This document shows positions 1 through 8,382 of a stretch of 64,000 nt of DNA, in pieces. The number at the start of each line of letters is the position of its first letter. Position 1 is the first letter of the stretch. The stretch comes from Bacteroidota bacterium (GTDB lineage: Bacteria; Bacteroidota; Bacteroidia; AKYH767-A; OLB10). The notes under the pieces are model-generated. The model saw only the letters and a program-made list of their open reading frames with translations. It did no database searches and was not told the DNA's origin. Location of the stretch: the NCBI GenBank assembly GCA_016717325.1, contig JADKFV010000029.1, positions 6,627 through 70,626 on the forward strand, in the 5' to 3' direction. A program made the position numbers and the translations under genes.

Positions 1-288
1 TAAAATGCGAAACCTTCTCGTAAATATCGTTCCTTTCTCAACCTCTATTACGGAGAAAGAATTTGCCTTTTACACGGCAAAGCAAGATGGCTATTACCTC
101 ATGCAACAAATGACAAAATTGCATCACATATAGAAGACATACTAAATTTGATGGTGTACGAATTGTATTTTGGAAAGCATATGAAAAAAGTGGGAATAGA
201 TGTATTGCAGTTTATTAACCCGAAGCAGATAAGTAATTTAAAAACAAATAATGAAAAGGCAGAGGAAATAAAGAAGTTTTATATATAG
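1..288 (+). pseudogene. C-terminal fragment of a restriction/DNA-methyltransferase-like enzyme
   Basis: The frame from base 4 to the TAG at 286-288 encodes about 94 residues with no start codon; a TAA occupies bases 1-3 in the same frame. The fragment contains LYYGER, WLLPHATNDK and ending motifs resembling VYELYF-x-HMK-x-x-GIDVLQFI. From memory of the family, this resembles the tail of TaqI/Eco57I-like type II modification-restriction proteins. Either the gene is cut by the window edge plus an indel, or it is a remnant. The downstream Bro-N and RhuM genes are typical companions of restriction-modification loci in Bacteroidota, which supports the reading. Family assignment is moderate; the reading frame itself is clear. 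Confidence 0.45.
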
Positions 289-416
289 CTGCAAACGCCT
301 GATAATCAAGTAAAGCAGCGTGTCAATATTGTAGATATTAAAAGCCTCAATGTAGAGTCAAAAATAAATTTGGCAACATGGTAATCAATAAACATTCATA
401 ATTAATAATTATAAAA

Positions 417-1244
417 ATGAGTAATATCAAACTTTTTGAAAATAAACAAGTGCGTTCCTATTGGGATAATGATGAAGAACAATGGTATTTTTCTGTTATT
501 GATGTAGTAGAAATTTTAACCAATAGCCCCAATCCAAGAGATTATTGGTTTAAAATGAAAATTAGAGTTAAAAGTGATGATGGTCTTGAACTGTCGACAA
601 TTTGTCGACAGTTGAAACTAAAAGCTACAGATGGCAAAATGAGGGAAACTGACTGTACCAATACCCAAAATCTATTACGGATAATCCAATCTATACCTAG
701 CCCCAAAGCAGAGCCATTTAAACAATGGTTGGCAAAGGTAGGCTACGAACGTATGCAAGAAATAAACGACCCCAGCCTAAGCATAGACAGGGCAAGAGAA
801 AACTGGCAAAAATTGGGGCGTAGCGAAAAATGGATACAACAACGAATGACCGGGCAAGAAACCCGAAACAAGCTCACCGATTACTGGCAAGAAAGTGGCG
901 TAAAAAAAGGCGAAGAGTTTGCAGCACTCACCAACATTATTCATCAAGAATGGACAGGCTTAACCGTTAAAAAACATAAAAACCTAAAAGGGCTAAAATC
1001 TCAAAACCTAAGAGACCATATGAGTGAGGCAGAACTCATCTTTACAGCATTGGCAGAATTATCTACACGGCAAATAGCCGAAACAGAAAAAGCAAAAGGT
1101 CTGCAACAAAATGCAGTAGCCGGTAAAAAAGGTGGTGCTGTAGCCAAAAATGCCCGCAAAGAATTAGAAGCCCAAACAGGTAAAAGTGTGGTTACAGGCG
1201 AAAACTTTTTACCACCAAAAAAAGAAAATAAAAAGCTGAAATGA
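417..1244 (+). CDS. Bro-N domain (phage antirepressor-like) protein
   Basis: This is a 275-residue protein. The N-terminal ~110 residues carry Bro-N features (FENKQVRSYWD, WYFSVIDVVEIL, and a later PFKQWLAKVGYERMQEI), followed by a basic helical C-terminal region rich in K, E and Q. Bro-N domains bind DNA and occur in phage antirepressors. In Bacteroidota, stand-alone versions often sit inside restriction-modification operons. The stop codon overlaps the start of the next reading frame (ATGA), implying translational coupling to the truncated RhuM gene. The actual target is unknown. The domain call is confident; the biological role is inferred from neighbours. Confidence 0.8.
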   Translation: MSNIKLFENKQVRSYWDNDEEQWYFSVIDVVEILTNSPNPRDYWFKMKIRVKSDDGLELSTICRQLKLKATDGKMRETDCTNTQNLLRIIQSIPSPKAEPFKQWLAKVGYERMQEINDPSLSIDRARENWQKLGRSEKWIQQRMTGQETRNKLTDYWQESGVKKGEEFAALTNIIHQEWTGLTVKKHKNLKGLKSQNLRDHMSEAELIFTALAELSTRQIAETEKAKGLQQNAVAGKKGGAVAKNARKELEAQTGKSVVTGENFLPPKKENKKLK

Positions 1245-1387
1245 GCAATCAAAACAACGACATCATTTTTTACACCACCACAACAGGCAATGTGAAGATT
1301 GAAATAATTTTTAGCAACGAAACCTTTTGGTTTACACAAAAGGCAATGGCGGAATTATTTGGGTACAGTATCGATAATATTTCATAG
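1241..1387 (+). pseudogene. Truncated RhuM-family protein
   Basis: The ATG at 1241 overlaps the preceding TGA. The frame encodes 48 residues starting MSNQNND, with IIFYTTTTGNVKIEI and FWFTQKAMAELFG, the characteristic N-terminal start of RhuM (virulence RhuM / DUF4065-unrelated) proteins, which are normally about 300 or more residues long. It stops at TAG 1385-1387 just after the predicted DNA-binding helix. No continuation of the family is visible in other frames downstream, so this looks like a real deletion rather than a single-base error. The function of RhuM is not established. Confidence 0.6.
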
Positions 1388-1479
1388 ATATCGTGATATT
1401 GGCAATGCAGTTTTCTTTCGGCCAAAATATCAAACGTGATTATTTTTTCCTACTATTGTAAAAACAAAACAACAATAAA

Positions 1480-1830
1480 ATGCCACGTTTGTGTTTAGCA
1501 TGCAATGAGCCATTGGTGGGCCGCAGCGATAAAAAGTTTTGCGATGATCAATGCCGCAACGATTACAATAATAAGTTGAACAGCGATGAAAATAATTTCA
1601 TGCGCAATGTGAATAATATTTTGCGCAAGAACCGAAAGATACTTCAGGCCTTGTGTCCCAATGGAAAGTCATCGGTATTGCCCAAATCGAAACTTATTTC
1701 CAAAGGACTTAACTTTGAGTATTATACCAATGTATTGCATACAAAAAATGGAGGCACTTATTATTACTGTTATGAGTATGGTTATAAGTTTGTTGAGAAT
1801 GATGAAGTGATGGTGGTGGAGAAGAAGTAG
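1480..1830 (+). CDS. Small zinc-ribbon protein of unknown function
   Basis: The 116-residue product begins with a cysteine cluster, CLACNEPL followed by KKFCDDQC, giving a CxxC...CxxxC arrangement likely to bind one zinc ion (residues ~5-27). The remainder is mixed alpha/beta with YYYCYEYGYKF near the C-terminus. Similar short proteins are frequent in Bacteroidota, but I know no function. It stands alone: about 90 bases separate it from the RhuM remnant, and a repeat-rich stretch follows. No signal peptide or membrane segment is visible. A role in nucleic-acid binding is possible but not shown. Confidence 0.75.
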   Translation: MPRLCLACNEPLVGRSDKKFCDDQCRNDYNNKLNSDENNFMRNVNNILRKNRKILQALCPNGKSSVLPKSKLISKGLNFEYYTNVLHTKNGGTYYYCYEYGYKFVENDEVMVVEKK

Positions 1831-1870
1831 TTCTTGTTATTAGTTCTTAGTTTTTAGTTTAAAGTTTTTA

Positions 1871-2011
1871 GTTCCTAAAATATGGTCGGGATGCCGACCG
1901 TAGTGTCGGCATTTTCAGTTCCTAAAATATGGTCGGGATGCCGACCGTAGTGTCGGCATTTTTAGTTCCGAAACTATGGTCGAGATCCCGATCAACGTGT
2001 CGGCACAAATG
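1871..2011. repeat. Three tandem copies of a 47-bp palindromic unit
   Basis: Units start at 1871, 1918 and 1965 with an exact 47-base period. Copies 1 and 2 are nearly identical; copy 3 has diverged. Each contains GGTCGGGATGCCGACC and CCGTAGTGTCGGC, which fold as small hairpins. The same core recurs at 2196, 2251, 3204, 9814 and 53071, in intergenic positions only. Flanks carry A/T-rich filler of the type AGTTCTTAGTTTTTAG. Confidence 0.8.
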
Positions 2012-2195
2012 GCTTTCAGTTTGTGATTTTTTATGTTTTGAATAAAAAAATATTCCGCACAAAAAAATAACTGGCAACTCATCCCCTATCATTTATATTT
2101 CAATTCAAACCGAAAAAATAAGAACACGTAACCCACAATCAAAAAACCTACAACAAATAATGGCAACTGTAGTGTCAGAAGTAAAAACCAAGAAT

Positions 2196-2280
2196 GCCGA
2201 CACCTTGGTCGGCATCCCGACCGCAGTGTCGGAACTAAGAACAAAGAATGCTTGCATCCCGACCGTAGTGTCGGGACTAA
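2196..2280. repeat. Dispersed double-hairpin repeat, one full and one partial copy
   Basis: Positions 2196-2232 form a double hairpin: GCCGAC-N6-GTCGGC, then AT, then CCCGAC-N6-GTCGG. A partial second copy at 2251-2276 keeps only the CCCGAC-N6-GTCGGG half. AACTAAGAAC-type filler lies between them, as at other copies in this window. Confidence 0.75.
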
Positions 2281-2283
2281 AAA

Positions 2284-2410
2284 CGGTTTGCAGCTACAAG
2301 AAGTTGGCGATTTCGGAGACGAAAACTGTCTGCCACCACTGAACTTGATACGAAGCACAAAGCTTCATTTAACCACTGAACCGCCAATTTCTTGTAGGTG
2401 CTGTTAGCGG
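2284..2410 (-). other. attC-like imperfect palindrome (possible cassette recombination site)
   Basis: Arms at 2291-2315 and 2381-2410 are complementary: the minus strand reads CTAACAGCACCTACAAGAA-ATTGGCGG and, after a loop of about 65 bases, ATCGCCAACTTCTTGTAG followed by CTGCAAACC. The minus strand has a TAAC end next to the gene at 2514-3101, as expected for an attC lying 3' of a cassette gene. The opposite GTTA end is degenerate (GTAGCTGC instead of GTTAGCTGC). Size and layout match integron attC sites, but no integrase gene is in the window. Inference. Confidence 0.45.
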
Positions 2411-2513
2411 TTCGTGCTACTAATGGTTCGGAATTCGTTCGCTTGAAATTCGCCAGTTCATTAACGTGTCTCATGTATGTTGTCATTTTATTTGTTATGA
2501 TAGTTCAAGTAAT

Positions 2514-3101
2514 TTAAACAACATTTTTTTTACTTTCATACCATTCCCGCAATAAATTAATGTCTCCTTTTCTCTTACAATAACCACAGCCCCATTCATT
2601 GGATTTTGTTGAAATCATCAGACGATGTTGTCCGCCTGACAAGCAATTGGCTTCCCAATTTGTTGGACTACTTCCTTCTGGTTCAGGATTTAATCCAATT
2701 GATTTGCAATATTTGATTAGTTCGTTTTCTGCATTTTGTTTTATTGCTAAATCATATTTTTCATGCATTAAGATTATACCTTGCTTAAGCATTTCATCAA
2801 ATGATGCTTTCGTAAAAATTCTACTTTGAACAAATACTGGTGTTCCAACAAAGTTATATCTATCTGACATAATTGTGATTAGAAAATCTTTTAGTTCAAC
2901 AATAATATTTACGTCTTCTGATTTTAGTGGGAATTGCAACTCTATTTCTTCTTTGTTTCTATGGTCAAATTCCTTGATAAACATAGTTGTCTGATTAAAG
3001 TCAAAAAATAAATCAGTGAAACCATATTCAATACCATCAAAACAGCTTTGGTCATAACGTAAGAAATGTTTGTATTCTCTTTCAGTGTCTAATTCGTTCA
3101 T
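2514..3101 (-). CDS. Unknown protein with C-terminal CHC2-like zinc finger
   Basis: The 195-residue product has no recognised N-terminal domain (residues 1-~125 are mixed alpha/beta). The C-terminal ~45 residues contain NWEANC, then GGQHRL, then WGCGYCKRKGDI, a C..H..CxxC pattern with a following GD. This resembles the CHC2 zinc finger of DnaG-type primases, where the last part reads roughly CFGCGxxGD. The gene is flanked on its 3' side by an attC-like palindrome and on its 5' side by GTTAGCGGTCATGC (minus strand), so it looks like an isolated gene cassette. Function is not known; nucleic-acid binding is a guess from the finger. Confidence 0.65.
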   Translation of the reverse strand: MNELDTEREYKHFLRYDQSCFDGIEYGFTDLFFDFNQTTMFIKEFDHRNKEEIELQFPLKSEDVNIIVELKDFLITIMSDRYNFVGTPVFVQSRIFTKASFDEMLKQGIILMHEKYDLAIKQNAENELIKYCKSIGLNPEPEGSSPTNWEANCLSGGQHRLMISTKSNEWGCGYCKRKGDINLLREWYESKKNVV

Positions 3102-3203
3102 TGTTTAAATATCAATTTTGTTAAAGTTAATTTCTTTGATTGCCCGCTTGGAGTCCCGATGTCGCCAAGCATGACCGCTAACTAACAGCTAACAACCAAG
3201 AAT

Positions 3204-3242
3204 GCCGACACCTTGGTCGGCATCCCGACCGTAGTGTCGGGA
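3204..3242. repeat. Dispersed double-hairpin repeat
   Basis: Full copy of the double-hairpin unit (GCCGAC-N6-GTCGGC-AT-CCCGAC-N6-GTCGGGA), flanked by AACAACCAAGAAT and by ACTAAAAACTTTAAACTAAAAACC. It separates the isolated accessory gene upstream from the 3' end of pyrB. On the minus strand it lies just beyond the pyrB stop, so the hairpins could also act as a terminator, although no long T run follows. Confidence 0.8.
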
Positions 3243-3269
3243 CTAAAAACTTTAAACTAAAAACCTCCC

Positions 3270-4199
3270 CTAAGGCTTTTCTGCTGCCAGCAAGTACAAC
3301 ACCGCCATGCGAATGGCTACTCCGTTTTCTACCTGATTCAAAATAATGGAATGATGACTATCGGCTGCATCGGTTGTTATTTCTACTCCGCGGTTGATGG
3401 GCCCTGGATGCATTACTACAATTTCTTTATCCAAACTATCGAGGCGTTGTTTTGTAAGTCCGTACAACTGCGAGTATTCGCGCAACGAAGGAAAATATTT
3501 TGTGTCCTGCCGTTCGAGTTGTATACGCAGCATGTTGGCCACATCGCACCATTGCAGGGCCTTCATTAAATTGGTTTCAACAGTTACGCCAAGTTCTTCA
3601 ATGTACTTGGGTATAAGGGTGAGTGGTCCGCACACCTTCACTTGTGCGCCCAGCATTTTTAAGCAAAAAATATTTGACAACGCCACACGCGAGTGTAAAA
3701 TATCGCCAACGATTACTACTTTTTTGCCTTCAACGTTTCCAAGTTTTTCGCGAATAGAAAAAGCATCGAGCAAAGCTTGTGTGGGATGTTCGTGGGCACC
3801 ATCACCGGCATTGATGATAATGGACTTTACATGCTTCGACAAGAAGTGAGGTGCACCCACTTTGGGATGCCGCATCACAATCATATCGACCTTCATGGCC
3901 AGAATATTATTAACCGTATCTATAAGCGTTTCGCCTTTACTTACCGAAGAAGACGAAGCAGTGAAATTCAACACATCGGCCGATAAACGTTTTTCGGCCA
4001 GTTCGAATGATAAACGGGTGCGGGTAGAGTTTTCGAAAAATAAATTTACCACCGTAATATCGCGCAACGATGGTACTTTTTTTATAGGACGGTTTATCAC
4101 ATCCTTAAAATTATCGGCAGTACTAAAAATCAATTCTATGTCGGCCTTATTCAGGTCTTTTATACCAAGTAAATGCTGTACCGATAATTTATTGTTCAT
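3270..4199 (-). CDS. pyrB: Aspartate carbamoyltransferase catalytic subunit
   Basis: PyrB condenses carbamoyl phosphate with aspartate, the committed step of pyrimidine synthesis, in the cytosol. The 309-residue length is normal. Signature residues are present: STRTRLSFE (carbamoyl-phosphate loop, ~57), the HPTQALLD motif (~139), RIQLER, and HPGPINRG near residue 265. It lies three bases downstream of pyrR, so the two form a pyrR-pyrB operon on the minus strand. No pyrI regulatory subunit follows. Intact reading frame. Identification is secure. Confidence 0.97.
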   Translation of the reverse strand: MNNKLSVQHLLGIKDLNKADIELIFSTADNFKDVINRPIKKVPSLRDITVVNLFFENSTRTRLSFELAEKRLSADVLNFTASSSSVSKGETLIDTVNNILAMKVDMIVMRHPKVGAPHFLSKHVKSIIINAGDGAHEHPTQALLDAFSIREKLGNVEGKKVVIVGDILHSRVALSNIFCLKMLGAQVKVCGPLTLIPKYIEELGVTVETNLMKALQWCDVANMLRIQLERQDTKYFPSLREYSQLYGLTKQRLDSLDKEIVVMHPGPINRGVEITTDAADSHHSIILNQVENGVAIRMAVLYLLAAEKP

Positions 4200-4202
4200 A
4201 TT

Positions 4203-4745
4203 TTATTCGTCTTTGGTCAACATTATTACACTGTCAATATCATCGTTTTCTTTCCATTGCACTTTCACTTTTTCCGATGCGATAGAGTCGATGGCCATAC
4301 CTGTATAATCGGGTTCGATGGGTAATTGCCGCGAAAACTTACGGTCGACAAGTACCAGCAATTCTACTTTGCGTGGCCGGCCAAAATCGAGCAAGGCGTC
4401 CATAGCCGAGCGAATGGTACGCCCGGTAAAAAGTACATCGTCTATCAATATCACATTTTTATCTTCAACTATAAAATCAATTTTGGTAGAGGACGCTTTC
4501 ACCAGTTCATCGCGCCTGCGAAAATCATCGCGGTAAAAAGTAATATCCAATACACCCGACTGAATATTTTCGATATTTAAAGAATGTAATGTTTCAACTA
4601 TTCTATTGCAAAGCAGCACACCACGCGGTTGAATGCCAATAAGAACAGTGTTATTAAAAGGATGATGATTTTCTATTAACTGAAAACAAAGTCGTTTGAT
4701 GGTAATTTCAAACTGGTGATGATCGAGAATTGTTTTCTGTTGCAT
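4203..4745 (-). CDS. pyrR: PyrR bifunctional regulator / uracil phosphoribosyltransferase
   Basis: PyrR has a type I phosphoribosyltransferase fold; in other bacteria it converts uracil plus PRPP to UMP and, in Gram-positives, binds pyr mRNA to attenuate transcription. The PRPP loop VILIDDVLFTGRTIRSA is intact (~100-115), and IGIQPRGVLL is typical of PyrR. I chose the ATG at 4745 (starting MQQKTIL) because a near-perfect TACATTTG -7 box lies at 4752-4759, which leaves almost no leader for the TTG upstream at 4754. The gene precedes pyrB by three bases. I see no attenuator-like structure, so regulatory RNA binding is not supported here. Confidence 0.93.
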   Translation of the reverse strand: MQQKTILDHHQFEITIKRLCFQLIENHHPFNNTVLIGIQPRGVLLCNRIVETLHSLNIENIQSGVLDITFYRDDFRRRDELVKASSTKIDFIVEDKNVILIDDVLFTGRTIRSAMDALLDFGRPRKVELLVLVDRKFSRQLPIEPDYTGMAIDSIASEKVKVQWKENDDIDSVIMLTKDE

Positions 4746-4751
4746 GGGGCA

Positions 4752-4759
4752 CAAATGTA
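4752..4759 (-). promoter_or_regulatory. Bacteroidota-type -7 box for pyrR-pyrB
   Basis: The minus strand reads TACATTTG, matching the TAnnTTTG -7 consensus of Bacteroidota sigma-A promoters. It sits about seven bases before the pyrR ATG, implying a leaderless or very short-leader mRNA. No clean TTTG -33 box is visible at the usual 19-base distance. Confidence 0.5.
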
Positions 4760-4854
4760 AATTTTATGTAGCCAATTGAAAATGTTTTTTTTTGCAATAG
4801 ATGTTGCTCCAGAAAAAAAAACCAAGAACAACACAGTGGTTGCTTTGCAGTTCA

Positions 4855-4975
4855 AGAATCCCTTCGATTGCGCTCAGGGTGACAACACTCACTGTGGCAA
4901 TTCGCAATGACGAACACAGAACTCAAAACTATAAACTCAAAACTATAAACTCAAAACTAAGAACTAACAACCAAT
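4855..4975. repeat. Dispersed repeat plus short A/T-rich tandem repeat
   Basis: Bases 4855-4910 (containing CCCTTCGATTGCGCTCAGGG) match 9716-9771 (CCCTTCGACTTCACTCAGGG) over about 55 bases, so this is a dispersed repeat. Bases 4920-4975 are tandem AACTCAAAACTATAAA units ending in AACTAAGAACTAACAACC. The tandem part overlaps the 3' end of the following minus-strand gene. Confidence 0.65.
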
Positions 4976-5882
4976 TACCGCGTGATACGTGAGGAGACTC
5001 TACATAAGGTACTTTCCACGATGATAGCTCAATAAATTCTTTATCGAAACCACTCACCCCAACAATCAATTGTTGTTTGTAGCAGGTAGAAAAATCGAAC
5101 TGTGCTGCTTCGGGTGCGTGCAAACTACAATCGTAAATATCGAATGTTTCGTTTACAAAATCTTCGCAATATAATTTAAGCGACCTGTCGAAATAAATCG
5201 CCCTGCGGGTATAATCATCAATGAATAAAATTTTGGAACGGTTGCTTACAAAATTCGAAAACCATAAATCGCGCTTACGTACCGGTTCATAATTCTTTTT
5301 TGTGCCAAGCCTTTTAATAACATTGTGTTGTGCCTGATACATTATGCCGGTGTTGTAATTGGTATACAAATTAAAGCTGCACATAAAGCGGGTTTTGTAA
5401 TTATCCTGCGGATAATCGGGGCTGCAATAGTATGTTGGAATGGATGAAATGTTGTAGAAATTATAAAAGTGATTCAATGCATGATACCAGTCTTCGGGCT
5501 TATCGTAAGGTATACTATCGAGTACATCGCGCTGAAAATTAACTTTATAAATTATCCGTTCGTTATTATCAGCAATTTGCAAACGGTCGAATTCGTCAAA
5601 CTCCATCAGTCGTATACATTCTTTGAACGGGCATTTTACACTGTCAATCAAATTCCCCTTCTTATCGAAAAGATAAATCCAACTTATATTACAAGAGGTA
5701 ATGGCAATGCGGCACTCACTGTCTACGGCCAGCCTGAAATTGAATGGCCCTGCACCTACAAATTTCGAACGCGTAATTTTAAACAATGGATTTTGTTTAA
5801 ATCCGCACATTTCCTGAGCCTGTGCAGTAACACAAAAAAGGAGAGCAACTATAACTGTATACGCTGAATTTTTTCTGGTCAT
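4929..5882 (-). CDS. Secreted protein, possible beta-propeller, C-terminus running into a repeat
   Basis: The 317-residue product begins with a clear signal peptide (MTRKNSAYTVIVALLFCVTAQAQ). Repeated patterns such as FRLAVDSECRIAI, IYLFDKKGNLID and LQIADNNERIIYKVN resemble the blades of six-bladed propellers of Bacteroidota (family call is tentative). The last ~13 residues (LLVLSFEFIVLSL) are encoded entirely within the A/T-rich tandem repeat at 4929-4975, so the natural C-terminus has probably been replaced or truncated by repeat insertion. It lies seven bases downstream of the thioredoxin-like gene on the same strand and may be co-transcribed. Confidence 0.6.
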   Translation of the reverse strand: MTRKNSAYTVIVALLFCVTAQAQEMCGFKQNPLFKITRSKFVGAGPFNFRLAVDSECRIAITSCNISWIYLFDKKGNLIDSVKCPFKECIRLMEFDEFDRLQIADNNERIIYKVNFQRDVLDSIPYDKPEDWYHALNHFYNFYNISSIPTYYCSPDYPQDNYKTRFMCSFNLYTNYNTGIMYQAQHNVIKRLGTKKNYEPVRKRDLWFSNFVSNRSKILFIDDYTRRAIYFDRSLKLYCEDFVNETFDIYDCSLHAPEAAQFDFSTCYKQQLIVGVSGFDKEFIELSSWKVPYVESPHVSRGNWLLVLSFEFIVLSL

Positions 5883-5888
5883 TAATTT

Positions 5889-7227
5889 TTATTTTTTCGA
5901 AAAGTATTTGGCATTTAGTTCCTCGTAAGAAGGAAAATGCATGTAATGCCACATATCTATCACTACTCCGTTTTTAATAAGCATAAGTCCGGGGTTACTG
6001 CGTATCATTGTTTTCAGCGGTGTATCATCGGCTGTGTAAAACGGATATGCCGTTTGATGTTCGTGCCTGAAATCTTCAATATCAACATCGCCACTGGTGA
6101 GGCAGCAAATTTTTATTCCGGCCTTTTCGCAACTTGCAGCTAATGGATTTAATTTTTTGGTAAACACATCGGCATGGGTTTCGCCAAGTTTACGTGCTAC
6201 TATCCATAGCGAATAATTCGGGTCGTTCAACAACGAATCGGTGATATCCTCTCCTTCGTGATTGTTCACAAAGAAATCTCGAATTTTGGCTGGAATACCC
6301 GGGTCTGTAATATTATCCTCGCGCGATACATAATCCCAATCATCGGAATTCATGGTATTCAATTCTTCCATGCTGAATTTTTTGTTTACGCCAGTCTTTT
6401 TATTTTTATACACAAAAACCATTTCGCACTTCGGGTTTCAGCGCAATACGTTGCTCTTTAATATTGTTACCAATTTTGTAAGCTCTAAAATCAATCATAG
6501 GCAATCCCCAGGCAAAATTGCTGAAGCAAAATAATAATGTTGCCACACTTGCAATAGCAGTAGTAATATGTGTTGCCCTTACCGAAAATATTGGTTTTAT
6601 ATGTTTGTATCCTATAACCAAAAGAAAAATCAAAACATCGAGTACAACATCTTTGTAAAAAGTTTCCCACGGTTTAAGTTTCATAAAATCGCCAAAGCAG
6701 CCGCAATCGGTTACTTTCATTTTTGCTTCGTCAAATGGTGCCGTAAGCAGTGTGTTGGTAAAGGCCGACATCGCTACAAAAACCAATAGCACTACCACCG
6801 ATGCAAAGGTAAAAGCCTTGCCGTATTTAGAATTATAAATGGCACCGCTTATTAAAAACATAAATGCAATGATGCAAGCGAAATAGCCAAAAGTAGCATT
6901 GGGGCTGTATCCCGAAAGGTAAGTAAAGCCGGTAAGCAGGGTGAAGAACATGGTCATAAGATAAAATATCCAAACGGTAATGCGTGGCATCCATCCTATG
7001 AGCAAGCAAATGCCTGCGACAATCTCGAGGGCAATCATAAATACCGCAAACGATAAGGAGAAGGCACTCATCTGTTCCCAAAAACCTTGCATGCCTACCG
7101 AAGCAAAAGCTTCAAAATATTCGTGGTTTTTGTACGAAGTGCCAACAGGGTCAACGGCTTTTACAAATCCCGAAAAAATAAAAAATGCCCCAATAACGAT
7201 GCGTAGAAAATTAACAATGTATTTCAT
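5889..7227 (-). CDS. DoxX-thioredoxin fusion membrane protein (BT_3928-like), interrupted by a frameshift
   Basis: The first part (7227-6406, 273 residues) is a DoxX-type membrane protein with at least five hydrophobic segments and IGAFFIFSGFVKAVDP at the N-terminus. The second part (6422-5889, 177 residues) resembles a thioredoxin-like domain and contains CEKAGIKICCLTSGD and GLMLIKNGVVIDMWHYMHFPS. The two frames overlap by 17 bases. In the BT_3928 family, these two parts are normally one polypeptide, joined by a linker like KPEV-x-x-VFVYKNKKTG; removing one A near 6420 restores exactly this join. The expected role is redox or quinone-linked function in the inner membrane, but no activity is established. 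Overall family call is good; frame break is likely an error. Confidence 0.8.
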
Positions 7228-7393
7228 ATTTTATATTTCTTAGTTTTTATCGATTTAGTTAAAACAACTTTTTTCGCGCTGCAAAAAAAATATATTTCCT
7301 CATTCGTATCCATATTCCCAAGTGATGTTTTAAAAGAATTGCTAACATTAAAAATCTTGTTTTGCCCTGAAGATGCTTTCATCAAAAGAAACA

Positions 7394-7401
7394 TATATTT
7401 G
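7394..7401 (+). promoter_or_regulatory. Putative -7 box upstream of folP
   Basis: TATATTTG followed by CC matches TAnnTTTG. It is about 120 bases before the folP start. No TTTG is found at the usual spacing upstream (the nearest is 28 bases away), so this is a -7 match only. Confidence 0.35.
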
Positions 7402-7521
7402 CCGCCTCACATCTGCCAATATCTTTTTAAACATTTTAAGAAGAAAAAAATAAAGTGTTCAAAACAAGCCTTATTGCTGTGAAACGACAATGAATAGAAA
7501 AATATTTTTTGCGAATTATAT

Positions 7522-8364
7522 ATGGTGTTGAATTGCAACGGCCGCTTACTGGATTTAAATACGCCCAAAGTGATGGGCATATTGAACTATACAGCCGACT
7601 CATTTTACGATGGAGGGCGGCATTTTACAATGGAGACAGCCGTGATGCATTGCGAAAAGATGCTGGCCGAAGGTGCACACATTATTGACATTGGTGCTGC
7701 CTCTACCAGGCAGGGCGCTCCGTTAATTTCTGCAATGGACGAAATAAAAATATTGCAGCCGCTTTTGAAAAATATTGCTGCTAAAATGCCATCAGCAATA
7801 ATCAGTATAGATACTTACAATGCACAAACTGCAAGCATGGCAGCCGGTGAAGGAGCTTCGCTTATTAATGATATTTCGGGAGGAACCATTGATGAAAATA
7901 TGTTTGATACTATTGCAAAAATTCAACTGCCGTATATCCTGATGCATATACAAGGTGTGCCGGCTACCATGCATTTAAATCCAAATTACAATGATGTAGT
8001 AACCGAAACGATGCAATTTTTTGTAGAACGAATTTCGAAATTACGTGCCTTAGGTGTAAAGGATATTATTATCGATCCGGGTTTGGGATTTGGAAAAAAA
8101 ATAGAACACAACTTTCAGTTATTGAATCATTTGAAGGATTTTCAGATACTTGATTTGCCGGTTTTAATTGGCATAAGCAGAAAATCGATGATATGGAAAT
8201 CGTTAAACATTACACCCGATGAAGCATTGAACGGCACCATAGCTTTAAATATGGCCGCACTGATAAATGGAGCAAATATTTTGCGCGTGCACGATGTGAA
8301 ACCCGCTGTTGAATGCACAAAATTATATGCTCTTTTGAAAAGCAATCCTGTAAAATTAACTTAA
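7522..8364 (+). CDS. folP: Dihydropteroate synthase
   Basis: FolP joins para-aminobenzoate to 6-hydroxymethyl-7,8-dihydropterin diphosphate in folate synthesis. The 280-residue protein has the expected loops in order: NYTADSFYDGG (~22), DIGAASTRQGA (~57), SIDTYNA (~95), NDISGG (~115), LMHIQG (~139), IDPGLGFGK (~184), GISRKSM (~216) and the final RVHDV (~257). It is intact. The DUF2779 gene starts 18 bases later on the same strand, so co-transcription is likely. pabA/trpG, which would supply the pABA branch, is about 3.6 kb away on the other strand. Confidence 0.96.
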   Translation: MVLNCNGRLLDLNTPKVMGILNYTADSFYDGGRHFTMETAVMHCEKMLAEGAHIIDIGAASTRQGAPLISAMDEIKILQPLLKNIAAKMPSAIISIDTYNAQTASMAAGEGASLINDISGGTIDENMFDTIAKIQLPYILMHIQGVPATMHLNPNYNDVVTETMQFFVERISKLRALGVKDIIIDPGLGFGKKIEHNFQLLNHLKDFQILDLPVLIGISRKSMIWKSLNITPDEALNGTIALNMAALINGANILRVHDVKPAVECTKLYALLKSNPVKLT

Positions 8365-8382
8365 ACCATATTCGCGAATCAG

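Noticed and set aside
1001..1339. Minus-strand frame of 112 residues over the Bro-N gene
   Set aside because: It lies antisense to a well-supported domain (Bro-N) and shows no own features; a shadow of the opposite strand.
1871..2276. CRISPR-like array
   Set aside because: Three copies of a 47-base period are contiguous, without spacers of unique sequence, and no cas gene is present. The unit is a dispersed intergenic repeat.
4801..4992. Plus-strand 63-residue frame in the repeat region before the pyr operon
   Set aside because: It is made of the dispersed repeat and tandem filler, with no protein-like composition.
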